From positions 124,001 through 188,000 of the forward strand of contig JACKNJ010000007.1 in the NCBI GenBank assembly GCA_024234895.1: DNA of 64,000 bases, written 5' to 3'. Shown one piece after another: positions 53,559 to 61,342 of this stretch. Source of the stretch: Gammaproteobacteria bacterium. GTDB taxonomy: Bacteria; Pseudomonadota; Gammaproteobacteria; JACKNK01. Positions within the stretch are counted from its first letter, which is position 1; every line of letters starts with the position of its first letter. Below the pieces are notes generated by a model. The model made no database searches, had not been told where the DNA came from, and saw only the letters and a program-made list of their open reading frames with translations. The translations under genes were made by a program, and so were the position numbers.

Positions 53559-55492
53559 TGTTCCGCCCGCTGCCCATGCAACGACTCGAACTGCTGCTGC
53601 TCCGCGAGCACCTGCCGCACGCGGCCCTGGCGCTGGCGGAAAGCGGGGCGTTTCAGCCCGATCCCGCAAGCCACGCCGAACTCGACGACCCGCCCGGCGA
53701 GGGATACCGGCATCTGTTCCACGAGGCCCGCACCCGGCTGGACAAGATCCTCGCGCACTTCGAACTCGGCCCGGCGGATCTGGGTGCGACCACCGAGCCC
53801 CACGTCATCACGGTGAGCGAGCTGGAGGAAACCAACGGCGAGCTCGGCGTGCTCTGGGCCAGTTGTTCGGAATGGCAGGAGGACATGCGCGAGGTCGAGG
53901 AAGAACGCAAATCGGTCGACGACCTGATGACCGCGCTCGATACCTTCGCGCGCCTCAAGGTCGACCTGGATCAGCTGCACGGTCGCCAGCCCGGCAACGA
54001 CCGCCATTTCCTGAACCTGCGCATCGGCGCGGTGCCGAAGAACCACACCCGGCGCCTCGGCGAGGCGCTGGGCCTGGCCGGTCATCTGTTGCAGGTCTTC
54101 CAGATCCGCGGGCCGACGGCCTTCGTCGTGGTTGCCGGCCTCAGCGACGGCGAACGGGTCGCGCAGGTCGAATCGGTGCTGGAAACAGCAGGTTTCCATG
54201 CGGTCGAGGTACCGGAGGAATTCGTCGCCGATGGTCATACCGACGCGGCGTCGATCCGCGCCCGGCTGCTCGCCCGCCAACGCGACGCCGACGCCGAATG
54301 GCAGCGACTGCACAAGCTCCGGCGCCTTGATCGCGCCGAGCTGCGCGAGCGGCTGGCCGGGCTGGCCGGGGTCCTCGCGCTGGCCGGCCCCTGGGCCGGG
54401 CTCAGCCCGCTGGTCGGCGCGCGCGGCGGTCTGGCGATGATCCACGGCTGGGCACCGCGCGACGCGATCGCCACCATCCGCACGCACCTCGACGCGCGCC
54501 TGCCGGACGCTTGGGTGTTGAGCCAGCGCGATCCCGGTTTCGGCGAGCGCGACATCACCCCGGTGATCATGCCGCGCCCGGTCTGGCTGCGGAGCTTCAC
54601 CTCCCTGGTCCGCAATTTCGGTGTGCCCCGCTACGGCGAGATCGACCCGACCGCGTTCTTCACGCTCAGCTTCCTGCTGCTGTTCGGGATGATGTTCGGC
54701 GACGTGGGCCACGGGGCGGTCATCGCCGCCACCGGCCTGTGGCTGTGGCATCGCGGCGGCCCGGGGCTGGCCATGCTGCCGATCCTCGCCGGCGGCGCAT
54801 CGATGCTGTTCGGCCTGCTGTACGGCTCGATCTTCGGCTACGAGCACCTGTTGCCGGCGCTGTGGATGTCGCCGATGCACGATCCCATCCTGATGATGAC
54901 CCTGGCCGCCTGGCTGGGCATCGGCTTTCTCAGCCTGACCACGCTGCTGAACATCGCCAACCGCCTCATCGACCGGGATTGGCCGGGCGCGCTGCTGGCC
55001 GGCAACGGCCTCGCCGGGCTGGTCTTCTACCTCGGTCTGGTCGCCGTGGTCACGACCGCGCTGAACGGTCGCCCGCTGCCCGCCTGGGCCATCGCGCTGC
55101 TGCTCGGCGCGCCGGGGCTCACCTTCATTGCGCGGCAATGGCAACGGTCCGAGGGAGGCGTTGGCGAACGCATCATGATCACCGCGATCGAGGCCTTCGA
55201 GACCGCGATGGGCTATATCTCAGGGACCTTGTCGTTCCTGCGTGTGGCGGCCTTCGGCCTCAATCACGTCGCGCTGGCCATCGCGGTATTCACCCTTGCC
55301 GACATGCTGGGTGACGTCGGTCATTGGCTGATGGTGATCGGCGGCAATATCTTCATCCTGGTCCTGGAAGGCGCCATCGTCGCGATCCAGGTGCTGCGCC
55401 TCGAATACTACGAAGGGTTCTCGCGTTTCTTCGGTGGCAATGGCCGGGCCTTCCGCCCGTTGACGCTGAATCCCGCGCCGAATCCCGGCTGA
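53558..55492 (+). CDS. ntpI: V/A-type ATPase subunit I (a), membrane stator
   Basis: 644 residues. The N-terminal ~330 are the cytosolic arm with coiled coil (EWQEDMREVEEERKSVDDLMTALDTF). The C-terminal half has about eight membrane helices, beginning PTAFFTLSFLLLFGMMFGDVGHGAVIAATGLWLW (MFGDxGHG is the family hallmark), then FGLLYGSIFGYEHLLPALWMSP and the late YISGTLSFLRVAAFGLNHVALA, containing the essential Arg region of the half-channels. It forms the ion path with subunit K. It follows C directly and precedes K by 31 bp. Confidence 0.93.
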   Translation: MFRPLPMQRLELLLLREHLPHAALALAESGAFQPDPASHAELDDPPGEGYRHLFHEARTRLDKILAHFELGPADLGATTEPHVITVSELEETNGELGVLWASCSEWQEDMREVEEERKSVDDLMTALDTFARLKVDLDQLHGRQPGNDRHFLNLRIGAVPKNHTRRLGEALGLAGHLLQVFQIRGPTAFVVVAGLSDGERVAQVESVLETAGFHAVEVPEEFVADGHTDAASIRARLLARQRDADAEWQRLHKLRRLDRAELRERLAGLAGVLALAGPWAGLSPLVGARGGLAMIHGWAPRDAIATIRTHLDARLPDAWVLSQRDPGFGERDITPVIMPRPVWLRSFTSLVRNFGVPRYGEIDPTAFFTLSFLLLFGMMFGDVGHGAVIAATGLWLWHRGGPGLAMLPILAGGASMLFGLLYGSIFGYEHLLPALWMSPMHDPILMMTLAAWLGIGFLSLTTLLNIANRLIDRDWPGALLAGNGLAGLVFYLGLVAVVTTALNGRPLPAWAIALLLGAPGLTFIARQWQRSEGGVGERIMITAIEAFETAMGYISGTLSFLRVAAFGLNHVALAIAVFTLADMLGDVGHWLMVIGGNIFILVLEGAIVAIQVLRLEYYEGFSRFFGGNGRAFRPLTLNPAPNPG

Positions 55493-55523
55493 TCCGCCCA
55501 CTCACACCTGCCCGGACTTCGCC

Positions 55524-55979
55524 ATGATCCTCATCGCCGCCCTGCTCACCGCCAGCGTCCTCGGCCTCATCGGCCTCGGCCTGTATCTGGAATTCCGGCC
55601 CCGCGCCGATCTGCGCAACGCCGCCAACAGCCTGCGCGCCGGCCTGCTCGGCCAGCTCGTGCTGTTCGTCGGCGGTCTGATCGGCATCCTCACCCTCGGT
55701 TACCAGGACGCCCTCGCCGAACCGGCGCTCGCGGAGGGCGTCAGCGCTGACGGCACCACGCTGGGACTGGGCCTGGCGATCCTCGGCGCGGGCCTGCCGA
55801 CGGCGCTGGCGACCATCGGCGCCGGCATCGCGGTCGGCCCGGTCGGCGCCGCCGCGCTGGCGGTGATCGCCGAGCGCCCGGAGACCTTCGGGCGCTCGCT
55901 CGTCTACCTGGGCCTGGCCGAAGGCATCGCGATCTACGGCCTGGTCGTGTCCATCCTGCTGATCGGCAAGATCGGCTGA
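55524..55979 (+). CDS. ntpK: V/A-type ATPase subunit K (proteolipid ring)
   Basis: 151 residues with four hydrophobic helices, the size of a duplicated c subunit. The C-terminal hairpin (LGLAILGAGLPTALATIGAGIAVGPVGAAALAVIAERPETFGRSLVYLGLAEGIAIYGLVVSILLIG) is well conserved and has the ion-binding Glu133. The N-terminal hairpin is diverged and has no membrane Glu or Asp at the matching place, so each subunit should carry one ion site per four helices. Whether H+ or Na+ is carried cannot be settled from this sequence. Confidence 0.9.
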   Translation: MILIAALLTASVLGLIGLGLYLEFRPRADLRNAANSLRAGLLGQLVLFVGGLIGILTLGYQDALAEPALAEGVSADGTTLGLGLAILGAGLPTALATIGAGIAVGPVGAAALAVIAERPETFGRSLVYLGLAEGIAIYGLVVSILLIGKIG

Positions 55980-56005
55980 GGCCCGCACCGGCGCCACACC
56001 CGACG

Positions 56006-56356
56006 ATGACGACCACGCTGCGGACCAAACCCACCCGCATGCTCGCGCTCGGCGGCAGCGGGCTGACCGACGGCTTCAGGCTGCTCGGTTTCGAGGTGTT
56101 CGCCGATCCGGCGATCAAGGAGGTCGAGCAGTTGGTCGAATCGCTGCTGCCCGACCAGGAACGCGCCTGGCTGGTGATCGAATCCGGCATTGCCGAAGCC
56201 TGCGCGGAGCCGCTGCGCCGCCTGCGCGAGGAGACCAGCGGCATCGTGATCTCGGAAGTGCCTCCCCTGAACGCGCCGGAGGAATTCCATTCCCAGGTCG
56301 AACGTCAGGTCACCAGCCTGCTCGGCCAGTTCACGCCGGATGCGGACCATGGCTGA
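56006..56356 (+). CDS. ntpF: V/A-type ATPase subunit F
   Basis: 116 residues. Small Rossmann-like subunit of the central shaft: MLALGGSGLTDGFRLLGFEVFADPAIKEVEQLVESLL then WLVIESGIAEACAEPLRRLREETSGIVISEVPPLN. These match the V-type F pattern in which the middle reports that the protein is a regulatory rotor part. The stop lies 8 bp inside the following subunit E gene. Confidence 0.85.
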   Translation: MTTTLRTKPTRMLALGGSGLTDGFRLLGFEVFADPAIKEVEQLVESLLPDQERAWLVIESGIAEACAEPLRRLREETSGIVISEVPPLNAPEEFHSQVERQVTSLLGQFTPDADHG

Positions 56357-57038
56357 CCCACGCGCCCCGACCGCCACCGATACGCCGACCTTCAGCGAGG
56401 CTGCGTTGCAGGACCTGGAGGCCGCGCTGATCAAGCGCGCCGAGAACCTCGCCGCGCGCTATCGCGAACAGGGCGAGCGGGGCCGCGAGCGGCTGCTGGG
56501 CGACGCCGCCGAGCACCTGAACCTGCGCGAGCAGCGCGAGGTCCTGTACGCCAAGAACCTGGCCGATCGCACCTACCGCCGGCGCGTGCAGTCGCATGAG
56601 CTGCGCATGCGCAAACGCGCGGACATCCTGCGCTGGGATCTGGTCCGCGAGGTCATCGACGAAATGCGCAGCCGCGCCACCGCGTTCGCCGAGCACGACA
56701 AGCGCTATCCGGACCTGCTGCGCGGCTGGATTCGCGCGGCGATCGAACGCATCGACGCCGAGGCCGTGGTGGTGCGCGTCAACGCGCGGGACCGGCAACG
56801 TCTCCACGGTGACTTCGCGGCGCTGGCCGCCGCGTTCGCGCCGACCAGACAGGTGCGCCTCGCCGACGAGCCGCTCGACACCATCGGCGGCGCGCTGGTC
56901 AGCGACGCGGACGACCGGCAGCGCGTCGACGACACCCTGGAGGGGCGTGCCGAACGCCTGCACGACGAACTGGTCGCGCGCGTGCTGGAACGCCTGTTCG
57001 CGTCGGTGCCGGACATGGACACGTTGTTCAAGGGATGA
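56349..57038 (+). CDS. ntpE: V/A-type ATPase subunit E (peripheral stalk)
   Basis: 229 residues. A long N-terminal helix (ALQDLEAALIKRAENLAARYREQGERGRERLLGDAAEHLNLREQREVLYAKNL) is followed by a globular end with the DTIGGALVSDADDRQRVDDTLEGRAERLHDELVARVLERLF segment, typical of E (GG-x-x-v-x-s-x-D). It pairs with the small G/H-like subunit to hold the catalytic head. ATG 56349 is preferred; ATG 56340 is three codons upstream and also possible. It overlaps the subunit F gene. Confidence 0.88.
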   Translation: MADPRAPTATDTPTFSEAALQDLEAALIKRAENLAARYREQGERGRERLLGDAAEHLNLREQREVLYAKNLADRTYRRRVQSHELRMRKRADILRWDLVREVIDEMRSRATAFAEHDKRYPDLLRGWIRAAIERIDAEAVVVRVNARDRQRLHGDFAALAAAFAPTRQVRLADEPLDTIGGALVSDADDRQRVDDTLEGRAERLHDELVARVLERLFASVPDMDTLFKG

Positions 57039-57055
57039 GGCGGGGCTGAGCAGAC

Positions 57056-58825
57056 ATGTCCGAAATCCTCGAAATCAACGGCCCGATCCTGCGCGTGAAA
57101 CTCCCCGGCGCCCGCAATGGCGAGCAGGTGCGCATCGGGAGCATCGGCCTGATCGGCGAGATCATCGGTCTCGAGGGCGACGACGCCATCGTGCAGGCCT
57201 ACGAATCCACCGAATCCGTCCGCCCCGGCGAGAGCGTGACCGCGCTCGGCCACCCGCTGTCGGTGGAGCTGGGTCCCGGCCTGCTGGGGCGCATCTTCGA
57301 CGGCGTGCAGCGCCCGCTGATCGACATCTTCAAGGCCAGCGGCGACCACATCGGTCGCGGCCTTGAAACCGCCGCGCTGGACCGTTCGAAACGCTGGTCG
57401 TTCACACCCCGCGAGGACATCGGCCCGCAGCTCCATGGCGGCGAGACGCTGGGCGATGTGCCCGAGACCGAGACCATCACCCAGCGCATCCTGGTGCCGC
57501 CGGACGTGCGCGGCGAACTGATCGAACTCGCCCCGGCCGGCGACTACACGCTGGACGACGTGATTGCCCGCGTCCGCCTCGCCGATGGGCGTGAGCGGCA
57601 ACTGCACCTGTATCAGCGCTGGCCGGTGCGGACCCCCCGCCCCTACGCGCGGCGCGATCACGCGGTCGCGCCGTTGCTGACCGGGCAGCGCATCCTCGAC
57701 ACCTTCTTCCCGCTGCTGAAGGGTGGCAAGGGCGCGATCCCGGGGCCGTTCGGCGCCGGCAAGACCATGACCCAGCACCAGATCGCGCGCTGGTCGAACG
57801 CCGACATCGTGCTCTACGTGGGCTGCGGCGAGCGCGGCAACGAGATGGTCGACATCCTCGAATCCTTCCCCGAACTGACCGACCCGCACACCGGCCGCTC
57901 GCTGATGGAACGCACCCTGCTGGTCGCCAACACCTCGAACATGCCGGTGGTCGCGCGCGAGGCCTCGATCTACGTCGGCGTGACCATGGCCGAGTTCTTC
58001 CGCGATCAGGGCTTCGACGTGGTCATGGTCGCCGACTCCACCTCGCGCTGGGCGGAAGCGCTGCGCGAGGTCGGCGGTCGCCTCGGGCAGATGCCGGTCG
58101 AGGAAGGCTACCCGGCCTACCTGTCCTCGCGCCTGTCGGCCTTCTACGAACGCGCGGGCCGCGTCGAAACCCTCAACGGCGAGCGCGGCTCGGTCACGCT
58201 GATCGGCGCGGTCTCGCCGCCCGGCGGCGACTTCTCCGAGCCGGTCACCTCGCACACCAAGGACATCGTGCAGACCTTCTGGGCGCTGTCCAAGGAGCTC
58301 GCCGACGCCCGCCACTACCCCGCCGTCGACTGGAACGGCTCCTTCGCCAAGGACGTGCAGACCGCCGCCCACTGGTGGCAGGAGCACGTCGCCAAGGACT
58401 GGCTGGTCGCGCGCGGCGAGGCGCTGGGCCTGCTCGCCGAGGAACAGGAACTCGCGCGTATCGTCAACCTGGTCGGCCCCGAGGCGCTGGCGCCCAAACA
58501 GCGCTGGGCGCTGGAAGGCGCCGCGCTGATCAAGGACGCGCTGCTGCAACAGAACGCCACCGATCCGGTCGACAGCTACTGCTCGCCGGAGAAGCAGTAC
58601 GCGCTGCTGGCAGCGGTGCTGCGGGTCTACCGCAAGGGCCAGGAGCTGATCGACCTCGGCGAACCGGTCACGCAGATCCTCACCCTGCCCGGCCTCGCCC
58701 GCCTGCGCCGCGCCAAGGCGGCCTACGGCGACAAGCAACTGACGGAACTGAACGGCTTCGTCCGCGAAACCCTGGATGCGATGGATGCGATGCGCGTCGA
58801 ATACGAACGGAGTTCCGCGACATGA
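57056..58825 (+). CDS. ntpA: V/A-type ATPase catalytic subunit A
   Basis: 589 residues, the ATP-hydrolysing or synthesising subunit. Walker A GPFGAGKT near residue 229, inside KGGKGAIPGPFGAGKTMTQHQIARW; then YVGCGERGNEMVDILESFPEL, Walker B region VVMVADSTSRWAEALREV, and PPGGDFSEPVTSHTKDIVQTFWAL. The V-type non-homologous insert (about 110-190) is present, which separates it from F-type beta. The stop codon overlaps an ATG (ATGA, 58822-58825). A repeat-filled gap of 265 bp then separates it from subunit B. Confidence 0.97.
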   Translation: MSEILEINGPILRVKLPGARNGEQVRIGSIGLIGEIIGLEGDDAIVQAYESTESVRPGESVTALGHPLSVELGPGLLGRIFDGVQRPLIDIFKASGDHIGRGLETAALDRSKRWSFTPREDIGPQLHGGETLGDVPETETITQRILVPPDVRGELIELAPAGDYTLDDVIARVRLADGRERQLHLYQRWPVRTPRPYARRDHAVAPLLTGQRILDTFFPLLKGGKGAIPGPFGAGKTMTQHQIARWSNADIVLYVGCGERGNEMVDILESFPELTDPHTGRSLMERTLLVANTSNMPVVAREASIYVGVTMAEFFRDQGFDVVMVADSTSRWAEALREVGGRLGQMPVEEGYPAYLSSRLSAFYERAGRVETLNGERGSVTLIGAVSPPGGDFSEPVTSHTKDIVQTFWALSKELADARHYPAVDWNGSFAKDVQTAAHWWQEHVAKDWLVARGEALGLLAEEQELARIVNLVGPEALAPKQRWALEGAALIKDALLQQNATDPVDSYCSPEKQYALLAAVLRVYRKGQELIDLGEPVTQILTLPGLARLRRAKAAYGDKQLTELNGFVRETLDAMDAMRVEYERSSAT

Positions 58826-59094
58826 GCAGAGCCTGTGACACGGCGGTTAAGCGCCAAGACGCCAAGACGCCAAGGTTTTTGGGTTTGTCGCCTGAACGAA
58901 TCCTCACTGTAGGAGCGAGCTTGCTCGCGAACCGAGGTGCCATACACGCCCGGACGCATCGCCCCGTCCGTTCGAGAGCAAGCTCGCTCCTACAATCCGC
59001 CTCCGTTCCGACATGGGTAACGAGTCCTGGCTTCTCTTCGCGGCCTTTGCGTCTTGGCGTCTTGGCGCTTAACGCCGGGCCGCAACCATCATGA
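58822..59094 (+). CDS. Bridging open frame between subunits A and B, made of repeat sequence
   Basis: A 90-codon frame starts with an ATG overlapping the stop of subunit A (ATGA at 58822) and ends with a TGA overlapping the ATG of subunit B (ATGA at 59091). Its peptide (MSRACDTAVKRQDAKTPRFL ...) is translated from two nested palindromic repeats and resembles no protein family. It may serve only to carry ribosomes across the gap. Whether it is translated is unknown. Confidence 0.35.
   Translation: MSRACDTAVKRQDAKTPRFLGLSPERILTVGASLLANRGAIHARTHRPVRSRASSLLQSASVPTWVTSPGFSSRPLRLGVLALNAGPQPS
58842..59076. repeat. Palindromic repeat, family E copy 3, with family B nested inside
   Basis: Outer arms of about 33 bp: GGCGGTTAAGCGCCAAGACG then CCAAGACGCCAAGG, and the inverted CCTTTGCGTCTTGGCGTCTT then GGCGCTTAACGCC. 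Between them lies a complete family B element (58909-58993). It occupies the gap between two V-ATPase genes. Confidence 0.9.
58909..58993. repeat. Palindromic repeat, family B copy 2 (nested)
   Basis: 85-bp inverted repeat GTAGGAGCGAGCTTGCTCGC ... GAGCAAGCTCGCTCCTAC inside the family E element at 58842-59076. Nesting shows that family B arrived after, or moved within, the family E element. Confidence 0.9.
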
Positions 59095-60479
59095 AAGAAC
59101 TCGAATTCCGCACCGCGAGCGCCGCGCAAGGTGGCCTGCTGGTCATGCGTCGGGTCGGCGAGATCGCCTTTGGCGACCGCGTGGTGGTGCGCGACGACAA
59201 GGGCCGGCGCCGCAACGGTCAGGTCATCAAGACCAGCCGTGACGCGGTGCTGGTGCAAGTCTTCGAGGGCACCGACGACCTCGACCTGAACGCGACCTGG
59301 GTGCGCTTCCTCGACCAGCCCTTCGAGATGCCGGTGTCGCCGGACCTGCTCGGGCGCATCTTCAACGGCGTGGGCGCACCGCGCGACGGGCGCCCGCCGC
59401 TGATCGCGAGCCATTCGCGCAACGTCAATGGCGCCTCGATCAACCCGTTCGCGCGCGCCTATCCGCGCGAGTTCATCCAGACCGGCATCTCCACCATCGA
59501 CGGCCTCAACTCGCTGGTGCGTGGCCAGAAACTGCCGATCTTCTCGGCCTCCGGCCTGCCGCATAACCGCCTCGCCGCGCAGATCGTCCGCCAGGCACGC
59601 CTGCTCGGCGAGGAGACCAACTTCGCGATCGTGTTCGCGGCCATGGGCATCTCCCACGACGAGGCGCGCTTCTTCGAGGAGGACTTCGAATCCTCCGGCG
59701 TGCTCGGCAACGTCAGCATGTTCATCAACCTGGCCGACGACCCGCCGATCGAGCGCCTGATCCTGCCGCGCACCGCGCTGACCGTGGCCGAGTACCTGGC
59801 CTTCGATCTCGACCGCCACGTGCTGGTGGTCATGACCGACATGACCTACTACGCCGAGGCCCTGCGCGAGGTCGCCACCGCCAAGGGCGACGTGCCGGCG
59901 CGCAAGGGCTACCCCGGGTACCTGTATTCCGATCTGGCCGAGATCTACGAACGCTCCGGGCGCATCAAGCAGCGCCACGGCTCGATCACGCTGGTGCCGA
60001 TCCTGTCCATGCCGGCGGACGACATCACCCATCCGATCCCGGACCTGACCGGCTACATCACCGAGGGCCAGATCGTGCTCGACCGCGCGCTGCACAACGC
60101 CGGCGTCTACCCGCCGGTGAACGTGTCGCCGTCGCTCTCAAGGCTGATGAAGGACGGCATCGGCAAGGACGACACCCGCGACGATCACCCGCGCGTCGCC
60201 CAGCAACTGTTCGCGCTGTATGCCCGTGCCCAGGAGGTCCGCAACCTGGCCTCGATCATCGGCGCCGAGGAGCTCTCGGGGCGCGACCGCAACTACCTCG
60301 ATTTCGCCGAACAGTTCGACCGGCGCTTCGTGCAGCAGGGCGAGGACGAGGACCGCAGCATCGTCGAGACCCTGAACCTGGCGTGGGAACTGCTCTCGAT
60401 GTTCCCCTACGAGGCGCTGTCGCGGGTCAGCGAGGCCGACCTGAACCGCTACCACCACCGCGCCGGGGAAGTCGCATGA
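59091..60479 (+). CDS. ntpB: V/A-type ATPase regulatory subunit B
   Basis: 462 residues, the non-catalytic nucleotide-interacting partner of A. Signatures are MPVSPDLLGRIFNGVGAPRDGRPP, YPREFIQTGISTIDGLNSLVRGQKLPIFSASGLPHNRLAAQIVRQA (the place of a Walker A, here SASGLPHN, degenerate as in V-type B), FEEDFESSGVLGNVSMFINLADDP and LTGYITEGQIVLDRALHNAGVYPPVNVSPSLSRLM. Its ATG overlaps the stop of the bridging frame and its stop overlaps another ATG (60476). Confidence 0.97.
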   Translation: MKELEFRTASAAQGGLLVMRRVGEIAFGDRVVVRDDKGRRRNGQVIKTSRDAVLVQVFEGTDDLDLNATWVRFLDQPFEMPVSPDLLGRIFNGVGAPRDGRPPLIASHSRNVNGASINPFARAYPREFIQTGISTIDGLNSLVRGQKLPIFSASGLPHNRLAAQIVRQARLLGEETNFAIVFAAMGISHDEARFFEEDFESSGVLGNVSMFINLADDPPIERLILPRTALTVAEYLAFDLDRHVLVVMTDMTYYAEALREVATAKGDVPARKGYPGYLYSDLAEIYERSGRIKQRHGSITLVPILSMPADDITHPIPDLTGYITEGQIVLDRALHNAGVYPPVNVSPSLSRLMKDGIGKDDTRDDHPRVAQQLFALYARAQEVRNLASIIGAEELSGRDRNYLDFAEQFDRRFVQQGEDEDRSIVETLNLAWELLSMFPYEALSRVSEADLNRYHHRAGEVA

Positions 60480-60628
60480 CCGCAAACGTAGGGTGGAACC
60501 CGCAGGGGTTCCGCCGGCAGGCCTTGCCCAGAGGACAAAGCCTCGCGCCAGATCGAGGCGCCATGCGGCGGAAGCCCTGCGGGTTCCGCCCTACACCCGT
60601 TTCCACGCGGTCGGCGCCGCCCCAATGA
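60476..60628 (+). CDS. Bridging open frame between subunits B and D, made of repeat sequence
   Basis: A 50-codon frame starts with an ATG overlapping the subunit B stop (ATGA at 60476) and ends with a TGA overlapping the subunit D ATG (ATGA at 60625). Its peptide (MTANVGWNPQGFRRQALPRG ...) comes mostly from a family D repeat. This is the same arrangement as at 58822-59094. Translation is unproven. Confidence 0.35.
   Translation: MTANVGWNPQGFRRQALPRGQSLAPDRGAMRRKPCGFRPTPVSTRSAPPQ
60488..60594. repeat. Palindromic repeat, family D copy 3
   Basis: 107-bp inverted repeat, GTAGGGTGGAACCCGCAGGG ... CCCTGCGGGTTCCGCCCTAC. It has a longer loop than the 75-bp copies at 3758 and 29369. It lies between subunits B and D of the V-ATPase operon. 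Confidence 0.88.
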
Positions 60629-61236
60629 TCGCGCGGCTGAACATCGCGCCGACCAAGACCAACCTGCTCAAGCTGAAACGGCAGGTCGCGTTCCTGGAGG
60701 AAGGCCACACGCTGCTGGAACGCAAGCGCGACCTGCTCACCCGTCTGGTCTACGAGCGCCTGCGCCAGTACCGCGAACTGCGCCAATCCGCGCATGCCGC
60801 GATCCGCGTCGCCTGGCACTCGCTGGCGATGACGCAGATGCGCACCGGCGCCTGCGCGATCCGTCAGGCCGCGCTGGGCATGAAGCCGGAACTGGAGGTC
60901 ACGGTGCTGCCCAAGCTCAGTCTCGGCGTCGAATACCCGGCGGTTGAGATCCACCGCCGGCCACTGGAGCCAGTCGGCCTGTTCGGCACCGACGCCAGCT
61001 TCGACGACACCCGCGCGCAGCTCGCCGAGGCCGCGATCCGGCTGGCCCGACTCGGCGAGGTCGAGACCGCGCTCGGGCGGCTGCTCGCCGAACAGCGCAA
61101 GGCGCAGAAGCGCGTCAACGCGCTGAAATACAACATCATTCCCCGCTATCTGGAGACCATCCGCGTGATCCAGGGCAACCTCGAGGAGGAGGAGCGCAAC
61201 ACCCTCTTCCAGATCAAGGTGCTGCGCGGGCACTGA
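60625..61236 (+). CDS. ntpD: V/A-type ATPase subunit D (central shaft)
   Basis: 203 residues, mostly two long helices forming the rotor axle. The family pattern is clear: LNIAPTKTNLLKLKRQVAFLEEGHTLLERKRDLL at the N-terminus and EQRKAQKRVNALKYNIIPRYLETIRVIQGNLEEEERNTLFQIKVLR at the C-terminus. ATG 60625 matches the family start (M-x-x-x-NIAPTK). It is the last gene of the operon, convergent with the amylosucrase gene across a family C repeat. Confidence 0.95.
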   Translation: MIARLNIAPTKTNLLKLKRQVAFLEEGHTLLERKRDLLTRLVYERLRQYRELRQSAHAAIRVAWHSLAMTQMRTGACAIRQAALGMKPELEVTVLPKLSLGVEYPAVEIHRRPLEPVGLFGTDASFDDTRAQLAEAAIRLARLGEVETALGRLLAEQRKAQKRVNALKYNIIPRYLETIRVIQGNLEEEERNTLFQIKVLRGH

Positions 61237-61262
61237 GGGCGCCGAGACCGCATCGTGGAGCG

Positions 61263-61321
61263 GGCTTCGACTCCGCTCAGCCAACGGCACCCGCGTTCGG
61301 TGGCTGAGCGGAGTCGAAGCC
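61263..61321. repeat. Palindromic repeat, family C copy 3
   Basis: 59-bp inverted repeat of GGCTTCGACTCCGCTCAGCC and GGCTGAGCGGAGTCGAAGCC, between the convergent subunit D and amylosucrase genes. No T-run flanks it. Confidence 0.92.
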
Positions 61322-61342
61322 CGGACAAGCCCGCTCGAAACC

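Noticed and set aside
53405..55144. 579-codon minus-strand frame in the V-ATPase operon
   Set aside because: Opposite to subunit I, which has the MFGDxGHG hallmark.
56705..58738. 677-codon minus-strand frame opposite V-ATPase subunits E and A
   Set aside because: Opposite to the catalytic subunit with intact Walker motifs.
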